The position numbers and the translations under genes are program-made. Below, in pieces: positions 25,389-33,481 of a stretch of 64,000 nucleotides of DNA. Below the pieces are notes generated by a model. It ran no database searches. It saw only the letters and a program-made list of their open reading frames with translations, and was not told where the DNA came from. Source of the stretch: Arcobacter porcinus (GTDB taxonomy: Bacteria > Campylobacterota > Campylobacteria > Campylobacterales > Arcobacteraceae); the NCBI RefSeq assembly GCF_004299785.2, contig NZ_CP036246.2, positions 1,054,001 through 1,118,000 on the forward strand, read 5' to 3'. The first letter of the stretch is position 1, and each line of letters opens with the position of its first letter.

Positions 25389-26672
25389 TTAGTATCCATA
25401 CATTAAGTTTGGAAGCCATAATGAAATAGCTGGAATATATGTAACTAAAGCTAATCCAAAAAGAAGAACTAAAGTCATAGGTAAAGATGCCTTTATTACT
25501 TGACCCATTGTAAGTCCGGTTATCCCACTTGCAACAAAGAGATTCAGACCAACAGGTGGAGTAAGCATTCCTATTTCCATATTTACAACAATTATAACTC
25601 CTAGATGAATTGGATCTATTCCAAGAGCCATTCCAATTGGAAGTAATAAAGGAACAGTAATCATAACAACTGAACTAGGTTCCATAAATTGTCCCATAAT
25701 TAAAAGTAAAATATTTACGATTAATAAGAACATTAATGGACTAACATTTGCTTCAATAATCATTTGAGTAATTTGGTGTGGTATTCTTTCATCTGTTAAG
25801 AAATGTGCAAAAAGCATAGCATTTGCAATAATAAAGAATATCATCGAGCTTGTTTGTGCTGAATCAAGAATAATTTTATGTAATTGTTTAAACTTTACAT
25901 CTTTATACACAAAATAAGAGATAAAAAATGCATAAATAACACTTACAGCTCCAGCTTCTGTTGGAGTAAATAATCCTCCATAAATTCCACCAATAACAAT
26001 AAATATAATAAGTAGTGCCCAAAAAGCCTCTTTAAATGATATAACAATCTCTTTAAAACTTGCCATTTTTTGAGCTTTAAATCCACTTCTTCTAGCCAAA
26101 ATATATGTTGCAAACATCATCATAGCACCTATCATAATTCCTGGCATAACACCAGCCATAAATAGTTTACCAATAGATTGTTCAGCAATAACACCATACA
26201 CAATAAATACAACAGATGGTGGAATTAAAATTCCTAATGTTCCAGAAGTTGCAATTGTTCCAATAGCAAATTGCTCATTATATCCAGCTTGTTTAATAGC
26301 ACCATACATAACTGAACCAATAGCAGCAACAGTTGCAGGAGAACTTCCACTAATAGCAGCAAAGATAATAGATGCCAAAATAGCAGCGATTGGAAGACCA
26401 CCTGGAAGGTGTCCAACTAAACTTTTAGCAAAATTAATAATTCTTCCAGCTGCACTTCCTCTTGCAAGTAGTGATCCAGCCAAAACGAACATTGGAATTG
26501 CCATAAGAGTATAATGATTTAAACCATCAAAAATCTTTGATGAAATTCCCATTAAATCCATATCAGTGAAGAAATATGCTGAAGCTAATGTACTAGTTCC
26601 TAAAGCAACTGCAACAGGAACTCCTACAAGCATTAAACCAAAAAGTAAAATAAAAAGTGTTGCAATAACCAT
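25389..26672 (-). CDS. dctM: TRAP transporter large membrane subunit
   Basis: 427 residues with about twelve hydrophobic segments and the DctM family pattern (SGSSPATVAAIGSVMYGAIK, FTPTEAGAVSVIYA, LTPPVGLNLFVASG). It is the substrate-translocating subunit, driven by a sodium or proton gradient. It overlaps dctQ by one base. Confidence 0.93.
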   Translation of the reverse strand: MVIATLFILLFGLMLVGVPVAVALGTSTLASAYFFTDMDLMGISSKIFDGLNHYTLMAIPMFVLAGSLLARGSAAGRIINFAKSLVGHLPGGLPIAAILASIIFAAISGSSPATVAAIGSVMYGAIKQAGYNEQFAIGTIATSGTLGILIPPSVVFIVYGVIAEQSIGKLFMAGVMPGIMIGAMMMFATYILARRSGFKAQKMASFKEIVISFKEAFWALLIIFIVIGGIYGGLFTPTEAGAVSVIYAFFISYFVYKDVKFKQLHKIILDSAQTSSMIFFIIANAMLFAHFLTDERIPHQITQMIIEANVSPLMFLLIVNILLLIMGQFMEPSSVVMITVPLLLPIGMALGIDPIHLGVIIVVNMEIGMLTPPVGLNLFVASGITGLTMGQVIKASLPMTLVLLFGLALVTYIPAISLWLPNLMYGY

Positions 26673-27217
26673 TATTTTTCTCCTTTGATTTCTTCTAAAA
26701 TGGCTTCATGTTCGCTAAATAATTTAATTTCTTTAGCATCAGTTCTATATAACTCAACTAATTTTTCAGCAACTCTATAAGCAGCTGTTAAAAAAGCAAG
26801 TGGAATAACAAGTTGTGGCACCCACATTGGAACATGTAAATCAACACTCATTTCTCCAAAATCCATAAGCATTAATATTAATTGATATCCAAAATATGAA
26901 ATTAATAATAAATATGCAATAGATAAAATATTTGCAAATATTAAAAAGAATTTCATAGCAATTGCTGGTAATCTTTCAATTATAAGTGTGATTGAAATAT
27001 GTGCACCTTGTTTAAATCCATAAGCAGCACCAAATAGTGCAGACCATATAAATAGATAGTTAGTTAATTCACCAGCCCAAGGAAGACTCATATCAAAGGC
27101 GTATCTTAGTACTACATTAATAAAAGCCAATATAACCCCCAATGTCAGTCCAAAGACTGCCATTGTTTGGTTTATCGTTCCAACTACTACATCGATAACG
27201 TTAAAGAATTTATTCAT
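26672..27217 (-). CDS. dctQ: TRAP transporter small membrane subunit
   Basis: 181 residues with four hydrophobic segments and the DctQ pattern: an early FINVVLRYAF and SLPWAGELTNYLFIWSALFG, then GAHISITLIIERLP. Together with DctM it forms the membrane complex. It starts 12 bp after dctP and overlaps dctM by one base. Confidence 0.92.
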   Translation of the reverse strand: MNKFFNVIDVVVGTINQTMAVFGLTLGVILAFINVVLRYAFDMSLPWAGELTNYLFIWSALFGAAYGFKQGAHISITLIIERLPAIAMKFFLIFANILSIAYLLLISYFGYQLILMLMDFGEMSVDLHVPMWVPQLVIPLAFLTAAYRVAEKLVELYRTDAKEIKLFSEHEAILEEIKGEK

Positions 27218-27229
27218 ACTTTTACTTCA

Positions 27230-28222
27230 TTACTTTGTATTAATAGCTTTTTTGATTAAGTCTTCACCAATAACTTTGTAGAATTGTGGGTAAACTTTTT
27301 CCATCACTTTTCTCCAGTTAGCTACTTGTGCATCACTTAACTCATAAATCTCTAATCTACCTGATTCCTCAGCATATTTTTTTAGAGCTTCTCTAATTTT
27401 TTGATCTTCAATAGCTGTCTCTTTTCTCTCTAGCTCAGTTGCTTCTTTCATAGCAATTGCAACTTTTTCTTGTAGATCTTTTGGTAATTTATCCCAGAAT
27501 TGTTGATTCATTACAACTAAATATCCTAAATAACCATGGTTACTCATTGTTACACTTGATTGAACTTCATAGAATTTTTTTGTATAAAGATTTGAAAGTG
27601 GATTTTCAGTAGCATCAACTACACCTTGTTGTAATGCTGAATAAACTTCTGAAAATGGTAAAATTTGAGGATTTCCACCAATAGCTTTGAATTGTGCTTC
27701 AAGAACTTTTGAAGATTGAATTCTATATTTTAAACCTTTTCCATCTTCTGGATTTAAAATAGCTTGTTTTGAACTAGATAATTGTTTAAATCCTGCATCC
27801 CAGTAATCAAATGCTAGCATTTGTTTTTTTGCATTAATAAATGATTTTAGTTTATCTCCAACTTCTCCATCCATAACTTTGTATAAATGATCTTTATCTC
27901 TAAAAAGAAATGGTAAATCAAATAGTTGCATTTGTGGTGCAATACTTGTAAATTTAGATAAGCTTGGCATGATTAATTGAACATTATTCATAGCAAGTGC
28001 TTTCATCTCATCAGCATCACCATAAAGTTGTGAATTTGGGAAAACTTGTACTTCAATTTTTCCTGCTGTTAACTCTTCAATTCTTTTTTTTAGGTAGTCT
28101 GAAGCTATACCTTTTGGTGTGCTTGAACTAACAACGTGACTAATTTTCATAGTATAATCAGCTGCTAATCCAGAAGTCGCTAATAAAGCCGTAGCTGTAA
28201 GCATTAATAAACTTCTTTTCAT
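27230..28222 (-). CDS. dctP: TRAP transporter periplasmic substrate-binding protein
   Basis: 330 residues with a signal peptide ending GLA. The DctP family hallmarks are present: KISHVVSSSTPKGIASDYLK, VFPNSQLYGD, and GVVDATENPLSNLYTKKFYE with the conserved Arg region in GLKYRIQSS. The ligand is probably a dicarboxylate or other carboxylic acid; the exact compound cannot be told. First gene of dctPQM with AGGAG upstream. Confidence 0.92.
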   Translation of the reverse strand: MKRSLLMLTATALLATSGLAADYTMKISHVVSSSTPKGIASDYLKKRIEELTAGKIEVQVFPNSQLYGDADEMKALAMNNVQLIMPSLSKFTSIAPQMQLFDLPFLFRDKDHLYKVMDGEVGDKLKSFINAKKQMLAFDYWDAGFKQLSSSKQAILNPEDGKGLKYRIQSSKVLEAQFKAIGGNPQILPFSEVYSALQQGVVDATENPLSNLYTKKFYEVQSSVTMSNHGYLGYLVVMNQQFWDKLPKDLQEKVAIAMKEATELERKETAIEDQKIREALKKYAEESGRLEIYELSDAQVANWRKVMEKVYPQFYKVIGEDLIKKAINTK

Positions 28223-28250
28223 CTTTTCTCCTTTTTTTAATTTGAAATTT

Positions 28251-28283
28251 ATTGTAGCTAAAAGATATGTAACTATTATGTAA
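28251..28283 (-). promoter_or_regulatory. dctP promoter with tandem TTACAT operator
   Basis: Minus strand: -10 TACAAT (28256-28251), 29 bases before the ATG. Over the -35 region two TTACAT direct repeats (28283-28278 and 28272-28267) lie 11 bp apart. Tandem repeats one helical turn apart are typical of OmpR-type regulators, so the regulator at 23127-23810 is the obvious candidate. Confidence 0.45.
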
Positions 28284-28331
28284 ATATGGATATAATCAAC
28301 TTATTTTATATTTTTTGCTAAAAGAGCTAAA

Positions 28332-28821
28332 ATGAGACCAAAAAACTTCTTTATTTATATAATTCTAATTTTAATTATTTTTATATCTTGGAATAGATAT
28401 TTTGATATTTATACAATTGAGTTAAATTCAAATTATCTTTTGGAAACAACTATCGCTTTTGCTAGTTTGAAATTTCTATAATCACTTTTAAGTCTTGCTT
28501 CAAACAGACCATTTTATGAGCTTTATTTAAACAAATAATAGATTTTACATATAAGATAAAAAATCTATTATCTCTATCTTTATTATCTTTATCTTTATAA
28601 AAAGTTATATTAATTTTTATGCAATCTTATATACTAAACTCTTTACTCACAATTATTATTTTAATATATTTATTAAGTAAATTTTTCAATCTTATAAGTG
28701 TGTAAAATAGTAACAAATTAGGATATCTTTTACCAATAATTATATTTTTTAGATTTTTTATGATTGTTATAGCTTTTTTAACAATATCGTTTGAAAATAG
28801 TATAAAATCATATCAAAATTA
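28332..28821 (+). pseudogene. Decayed gene for a small membrane protein
   Basis: An ATG at 28332 opens a 49-codon frame with one membrane segment (RPKNFFIYIILILIIFISW) ending TAA at 28479. Reading on in the same frame gives a plausible protein stretch (SLLSLASNRPFYELYLNK), then stops. Further hydrophobic coding (from the ATG at 28619 in another frame, through a TAA at about 28703, to the stop at about 28821) follows. The pattern of several stops plus a frame change suggests a degraded membrane protein gene. The 49-residue frame may still be translated. I cannot name the family. Confidence 0.4.
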
Positions 28822-28857
28822 AATGATTAGAAATAAGAAACCATACAAAACAATAGT

Positions 28858-30102
28858 TTAATTTATAAAATTAGATTTTTTAGAAGAAAAATTACAGTTA
28901 AATTCTATAACTTTAATCTCCTCTTCTTTTTTGATATTATGAATATTTCCACTACTTATAAATAAAGCATTGCTATCTTTTAATAAACTAATCATTCCTG
29001 AACCATATTTATTATTTTTTGTTGCAAAAAATTCACCATTTTGAACTTTTCCTAAAACAGCTTCAACTCTTCCCTCTTTTACAAAAAACTCTTCTTTATT
29101 CTTTACTTTTATATAATCTTGGTAAATTTCATCTGAATTTTGCATCTTATTTAATATTGGTCTTAAAAATATATATGCATTTATAATTGCAGCAAGTGGA
29201 TTTCCTGGTAAACTTAAAAGCAAGCTATTTTCAAATTTTCCAAATAACATTGCACGACCAGGTTTTATATTAACTCCATGATAAATTATCTCTAATCCAT
29301 TTTCTAAAAAAGCTTTTGCTAAGAAATCAGCTTCTCCCATAGAGATTCCACCACTTGTTATTATTAAATCAAAACTTTTTAAATCTTTTACATACTCTAT
29401 TTGCTTTTCTAAATCATCAGGAATTACTCCTAAATATTTAGATGTAAACCCATTTTCTTTTAAAAAGCTTAATATAGCAAGAGCATTTACATTATAGATT
29501 TCATCTTCACTAGCCTTTTCCCAAGGCTCTTTTAACTCATTTCCAGTTGATATAATTGCTATTTCTATATTCGAATAAACTTCAATCATGGTAATTCCTT
29601 GAGAAGCTAAAAGTGCAAGATGTGAAGAGTTGATTTTTTGACCTTTTTTTAAAATAGTCTCATCTTTTTTTATCTCTTCACCTTTTAATCTAATATTTGT
29701 ATATTTTTTATAATCTTTAGGAATTCTTATTTTATTCTCATCAAAAGCTACTGTTTTTTCAAAAGCTATTATACTATCTGCACATTCTGGAACTTTTGCA
29801 CCTGTCATTATTTTATAACATTCATTATCTTTTAATTCTTTAAAATCTTTTTTATCCCCAGCAAAAATAGTATCTATAATATTAAATTCAAAAATATCTT
29901 TATTATATTTAAATGCATATCCATCCATTGCTGAATTATTAAATGATGGCAAATTTTTGTTTGATTTAATATTTTTTGATAAAACTCTATTTAAAGATTC
30001 AAATATAGATATTATCTCTATTTTTTTAATCTTTTTTAATGAATCTATTGTATTAAAAGTTTTTTCAAAAGCCTCTTCAAAATCTAAATAATTTAATTTC
30101 AT
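28858..30102 (-). CDS. moeA: Molybdopterin molybdenumtransferase MoeA (copy 2)
   Basis: 414 residues with the standard MoeA motifs: LPSFNNSAMDGYAF, MTGAKVPECAD, ITSGGISMGEADF and the canonical LPGNP (in SLLSLPGNPLAAI), which copy 1 at 14981 lacks. It inserts molybdenum, or possibly tungsten, into molybdopterin. As the last gene of the formate dehydrogenase operon it probably serves that enzyme. In other organisms two MoeA-type genes may divide Mo and W; here this is inference. Confidence 0.9.
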   Translation of the reverse strand: MKLNYLDFEEAFEKTFNTIDSLKKIKKIEIISIFESLNRVLSKNIKSNKNLPSFNNSAMDGYAFKYNKDIFEFNIIDTIFAGDKKDFKELKDNECYKIMTGAKVPECADSIIAFEKTVAFDENKIRIPKDYKKYTNIRLKGEEIKKDETILKKGQKINSSHLALLASQGITMIEVYSNIEIAIISTGNELKEPWEKASEDEIYNVNALAILSFLKENGFTSKYLGVIPDDLEKQIEYVKDLKSFDLIITSGGISMGEADFLAKAFLENGLEIIYHGVNIKPGRAMLFGKFENSLLLSLPGNPLAAIINAYIFLRPILNKMQNSDEIYQDYIKVKNKEEFFVKEGRVEAVLGKVQNGEFFATKNNKYGSGMISLLKDSNALFISSGNIHNIKKEEEIKVIEFNCNFSSKKSNFIN

Positions 30103-30114
30103 AATTTCCCCTCA

Positions 30115-31086
30115 TTAATAGCTTTTAATTTGTATATATTTTTTATATAAAATATCAACTATTTTATCTATATTTTCATCACTTATATCAAAATTAAAAG
30201 AAAAACTCAAAGCGTTTCTGCTAATTTTATCTTCATATCCCATATTTTGAACAACTCTTGATGGTTTAGAAAGCCCTAAACTACACCCTTCTCCATTTGA
30301 TAAAAATATTTCATCAAATGCTAATGTACGAATTAAATCTCTAGCTTTTATATCTTTTAATCCTATATGAAAAGAGTTTTCTAAACTATTTTCATTGTTT
30401 ATAAAATAGTATAAATCATCTTTAAATCTATCTTCAAGTTTTTTAATAAATATATTTTTCATACTTGTTTTATTTTTTTGTTTTAATGCTTCTAAACAAA
30501 ATTTTATAGCTAAAGTATCAGTAAAACCAATATTTTCTTGAGAGATATTATCATCATTAAAACATAAAATTCCAGATAAAAAATATCCACTAATTTTATA
30601 ATTATCAAAATATATAATATCACTATAAGAAGAGAAATCAGCACTTGCATTTGATACTATTTTTGCTTTTGTATGTTTTTTAATCTCATTTATATCTATT
30701 TTAAAAAAAGTGTCCATAATATAAGAAGATAAAAATATATAATCAAAATTACTATTTTTTATCTTTTCTAAATCAATATTTCCATCTTTTGTAAGTTCAA
30801 TAAATTCTATATCTAAACCTAAGTTTTGATACATTTTTGCTGCTTCTATAATTGCTATACTTTCACCTTGACTTACAGCAATTTTACCTTTTAACTCTAT
30901 AAAAAGTGATAAAAAGCCCTCTTTTGAAAAAGAGAAAGTTTTTAATTTCTTAAAATTAAATCTATTTAAAAACTCTTTTGTATTGTTTTCAAAATCATCA
31001 TTTTGAATTAAAGAGTCCAAAGAGTAAGAGTTTATATCAAAATTTATATCTAATTTATTGTATTGCAGATAGTTTAATTTAATCAA
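30115..31086 (-). CDS. Divergent NifS/IscS-like PLP protein in the formate dehydrogenase operon
   Basis: 323 residues with the fold pattern of cysteine desulfurases. The PLP lysine appears to be K164 in DNYKISG, and the mobile-loop cysteine is C268 in NGEGCSLGLSKPSRVV. Key features of true NifS are altered: the His beside the PLP lysine is Tyr, and the substrate His of the TEHNA motif is Ser (SQGES, 72-76). It overlaps fdhD by 8 bp. E. coli IscS passes sulfur through FdhD to the formate dehydrogenase cofactor, so a dedicated sulfur donor for FdhD is the obvious guess. It may also be inactive as a desulfurase. Confidence 0.7.
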   Translation of the reverse strand: MIKLNYLQYNKLDINFDINSYSLDSLIQNDDFENNTKEFLNRFNFKKLKTFSFSKEGFLSLFIELKGKIAVSQGESIAIIEAAKMYQNLGLDIEFIELTKDGNIDLEKIKNSNFDYIFLSSYIMDTFFKIDINEIKKHTKAKIVSNASADFSSYSDIIYFDNYKISGYFLSGILCFNDDNISQENIGFTDTLAIKFCLEALKQKNKTSMKNIFIKKLEDRFKDDLYYFINNENSLENSFHIGLKDIKARDLIRTLAFDEIFLSNGEGCSLGLSKPSRVVQNMGYEDKISRNALSFSFNFDISDENIDKIVDILYKKYIQIKSY

Positions 31087-31915
31087 CTTTTACTCTTCCA
31101 CTATGAGTATATACATTCATTTTATGCTCTCTTGCAAAACCAATTAATGTAACTCCATGCTCATTTGCAGCTTTAATTCCTTCATAAGTTACAGCTGCTT
31201 TTGAAACAACTATTGGAATTTTGTGCATAACACATTTCACAACCATCTCATTTGATAATCTTCCAGTCACATATAAAATTGATTTTTTTAAATTTTTTTT
31301 TGCAATTGTTGCAAGACCAATAACTTTATCAATAGCGTTGTGTCTTCCTATATCTTCAGCCTCATAAATAGTTTCATCTTCTAAAACTATTCTTGCTTTG
31401 TGTACACAACCTGTTTGGTCAAAGAGCTTTGAAGATTTGTTAAATTCACTCATTTGTTCTAATATTTTTGATGAATTTAATTTAAAATTTGTACTAATAA
31501 ATGAGCAATCAAAAACTTTATCAGCATTTCCTGTAACTCCAACACAACATCCTGAAGTTAAAGTTTTCTGTTTAAATAGATTTTCATATGCTATATTTGA
31601 TATATCAGCTTCTACAAAAACACTTAAACCATCTTCACTAATTTTTAATGACTTTATATCATCAATATTTGAAATTACGGCTTCACTTAGTAAAAATCCA
31701 ATAATATGTGCATCTTGATGCTCTTTTATTGTCATTACAGATATTAATTTTTCACCATTTAAATAAAAATCTATCTTTTCATCTTTTATAACAAAATCTT
31801 CAAAACTCTCAAAACTATTTTCAAGAAATTTTTCAACAATAATTTTTTTTGAGTTAATATTTTCTTTTTTTAAAAAGGTTGAGGCAAATGCCTCTGAACC
31901 TAAAAAATTATTCAT
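31079..31915 (-). CDS. fdhD: Formate dehydrogenase accessory sulfurtransferase FdhD
   Basis: 278 residues. FdhD transfers sulfur to the Mo/W-bis-MGD cofactor so that formate dehydrogenase is active. The family motif EDIGRHNAIDKVIG and the C-terminal region (GRLSNEMVVKC, VSKAAVTYEG) are clear. The usual CxxC sulfur-carrier loop is here SGC123-C124-V-G, so the second cysteine of CxxC is replaced by Gly and a neighbouring Cys is present. It overlaps fdhC by 4 bp and the NifS-like gene by 8 bp. Confidence 0.9.
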   Translation of the reverse strand: MNNFLGSEAFASTFLKKENINSKKIIVEKFLENSFESFEDFVIKDEKIDFYLNGEKLISVMTIKEHQDAHIIGFLLSEAVISNIDDIKSLKISEDGLSVFVEADISNIAYENLFKQKTLTSGCCVGVTGNADKVFDCSFISTNFKLNSSKILEQMSEFNKSSKLFDQTGCVHKARIVLEDETIYEAEDIGRHNAIDKVIGLATIAKKNLKKSILYVTGRLSNEMVVKCVMHKIPIVVSKAAVTYEGIKAANEHGVTLIGFAREHKMNVYTHSGRVKVD

Positions 31916-32868
31916 TTTTTTGCTTCTCTTATAGAGATATCTTCTAAAACATCTGGAGCTATTTGCTCTAAATACTCTCTTGGATATTTCCCTGTAATCA
32001 AACCTTTAAAGTTACCTTTTACAGCAACTAAACTTGAATATACAAAATCAAGTAAAAAGAACATAATTAATACACTAGCTCCAAAATGTAAATATAAAAG
32101 TGCTCTTTTAAATTGTATAAATTGAGCATTTGTATAAGCATCTGGATGAATAAACCATATTAAAAATCCACTAAGAAGTAATCCACCACCCATAGCAACA
32201 AAAACTATAAAAATAATTCTCTTCATAGGCGTATGTTTTCCAGCTAAAACTATTTTATGTATAAGGCTGTTTTTTGATAAGATTTTTAAATCTTTAAAAG
32301 CTATTATACTCATTAGTAACCAGAATGGAAACCATAGTATTCCTGTAACTTCGTGTGTTCCTCTTAAGATATATGGAATATACCCACCTTCACTTCTTAA
32401 ACTCCAAGTTATGTTAAATCCTGTAATAATTAAAGCAATAATAATAATTACATTTAACCAAATTATAGCTCTATGAACAAGTGAAAATACTTCCACTTGA
32501 TCATTTGGATTTGTAACTATTGCTTCTTTTCTACCATAAAAAGTGTACATGAAGCAAAAAATTGCAATCTCAGCTACAAAAACCCACCAGATAAAAAGTT
32601 GTCTTTCATTACTAGCTCTAATAATCTCAGGTGCAATTGCTCCATAATTTGGTCCAAAAGCTCTATTTACCATCTCTTGATAATGTGTTTCTGCTGGAAC
32701 TAAAATACCATCTATATTTCCACCTGTTAATATATGAAAAGTATATTTAATTAGATATGCCCAATCAATTACCATTAAAAAACCAACAAAAACTCCACCA
32801 ACAATAGATAGCCCTAAAAGGGTATAAATATAAGCTTTGTTCCTTTCAAAAAATGAGCTATTTTTCAT
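31912..32868 (-). CDS. fdhC: Formate dehydrogenase cytochrome b subunit
   Basis: 318 residues. An N-terminal membrane anchor, a periplasmic loop, then about four membrane segments with the gamma-subunit pattern (ITGFNITWSLRSEGGYIPYI, HEVTGILWFPFWLLMS, LYLHFGASVLIMFFLLDFVY), which carry haem-binding His residues. It passes electrons from the iron-sulfur subunit to menaquinone. Larger than E. coli FdnI and closer to the Wolinella FdhC type. Ten bases downstream of fdhB. Confidence 0.88.
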   Translation of the reverse strand: MKNSSFFERNKAYIYTLLGLSIVGGVFVGFLMVIDWAYLIKYTFHILTGGNIDGILVPAETHYQEMVNRAFGPNYGAIAPEIIRASNERQLFIWWVFVAEIAIFCFMYTFYGRKEAIVTNPNDQVEVFSLVHRAIIWLNVIIIIALIITGFNITWSLRSEGGYIPYILRGTHEVTGILWFPFWLLMSIIAFKDLKILSKNSLIHKIVLAGKHTPMKRIIFIVFVAMGGGLLLSGFLIWFIHPDAYTNAQFIQFKRALLYLHFGASVLIMFFLLDFVYSSLVAVKGNFKGLITGKYPREYLEQIAPDVLEDISIREAKK

Positions 32869-32877
32869 AAACTATCC

Positions 32878-33471
32878 TTACCAACCATATGAAGGCGTTG
32901 CAATACCTCTACCTTTATTTACTGCTCTATATTTTTTAATTAAAGCAACTTCATTTGCATCACCTACAAGAAGAGCTTTAGTTGAACACATAGATGCACA
33001 CATAGGAACTTTTCCTTCACTAATTCTATTTTGTCCATATTTATGGAACTCTTCAGGTGAATTTGTCTCTTCTGGACCTCCTGCACACATTGTACATTTA
33101 TCCATTTTACCTTTTGTTCCAAATGCTCCATCTTGTGGAAACTGTGGTGCTCCAAATGGACAAGCAAATAGACAATATCCACAACCTATACATTTGTTTT
33201 TATCGTGTAAAACAATTCCATCTGTTCTAATATAAAAACAATCTGTTGGGCATACTTGTTGGCAAGGTGCATCATCACAATGCATACAAGCCATAGATAT
33301 TGAATACTCTTGTCCTACAACACCTTCATTTATTGTTACTACTTTTCTTCTATTAACTCCAACTGGAACTTCGTGTGCTTCTTTACAAGCAACTACACAT
33401 CCATTACAATTAATACAAAGATTTTCATCACAATAAAATTTCATACTTGAAAAATCTACATTATTACTCAT
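32878..33471 (-). CDS. fdhB: Formate dehydrogenase iron-sulfur subunit
   Basis: 197 residues with four 4Fe-4S cysteine clusters: CINCNGCVVACKE, CMHCDDAPCQQVCPTDC, CIGCGYCLFACPFG, and CTMCAGG with CASMCS. It wires the catalytic subunit to the cytochrome b. Lies 10 bp after fdhA. Confidence 0.92.
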   Translation of the reverse strand: MSNNVDFSSMKFYCDENLCINCNGCVVACKEAHEVPVGVNRRKVVTINEGVVGQEYSISMACMHCDDAPCQQVCPTDCFYIRTDGIVLHDKNKCIGCGYCLFACPFGAPQFPQDGAFGTKGKMDKCTMCAGGPEETNSPEEFHKYGQNRISEGKVPMCASMCSTKALLVGDANEVALIKKYRAVNKGRGIATPSYGW

Positions 33472-33481
33472 AGTTCACTCC

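Noticed and set aside
31398-31718. A 106-residue ORF opposite fdhD (and similar long shadow ORFs elsewhere).
   Set aside because: It mirrors the coding pattern of the real gene and has no start signal or recognisable sequence.
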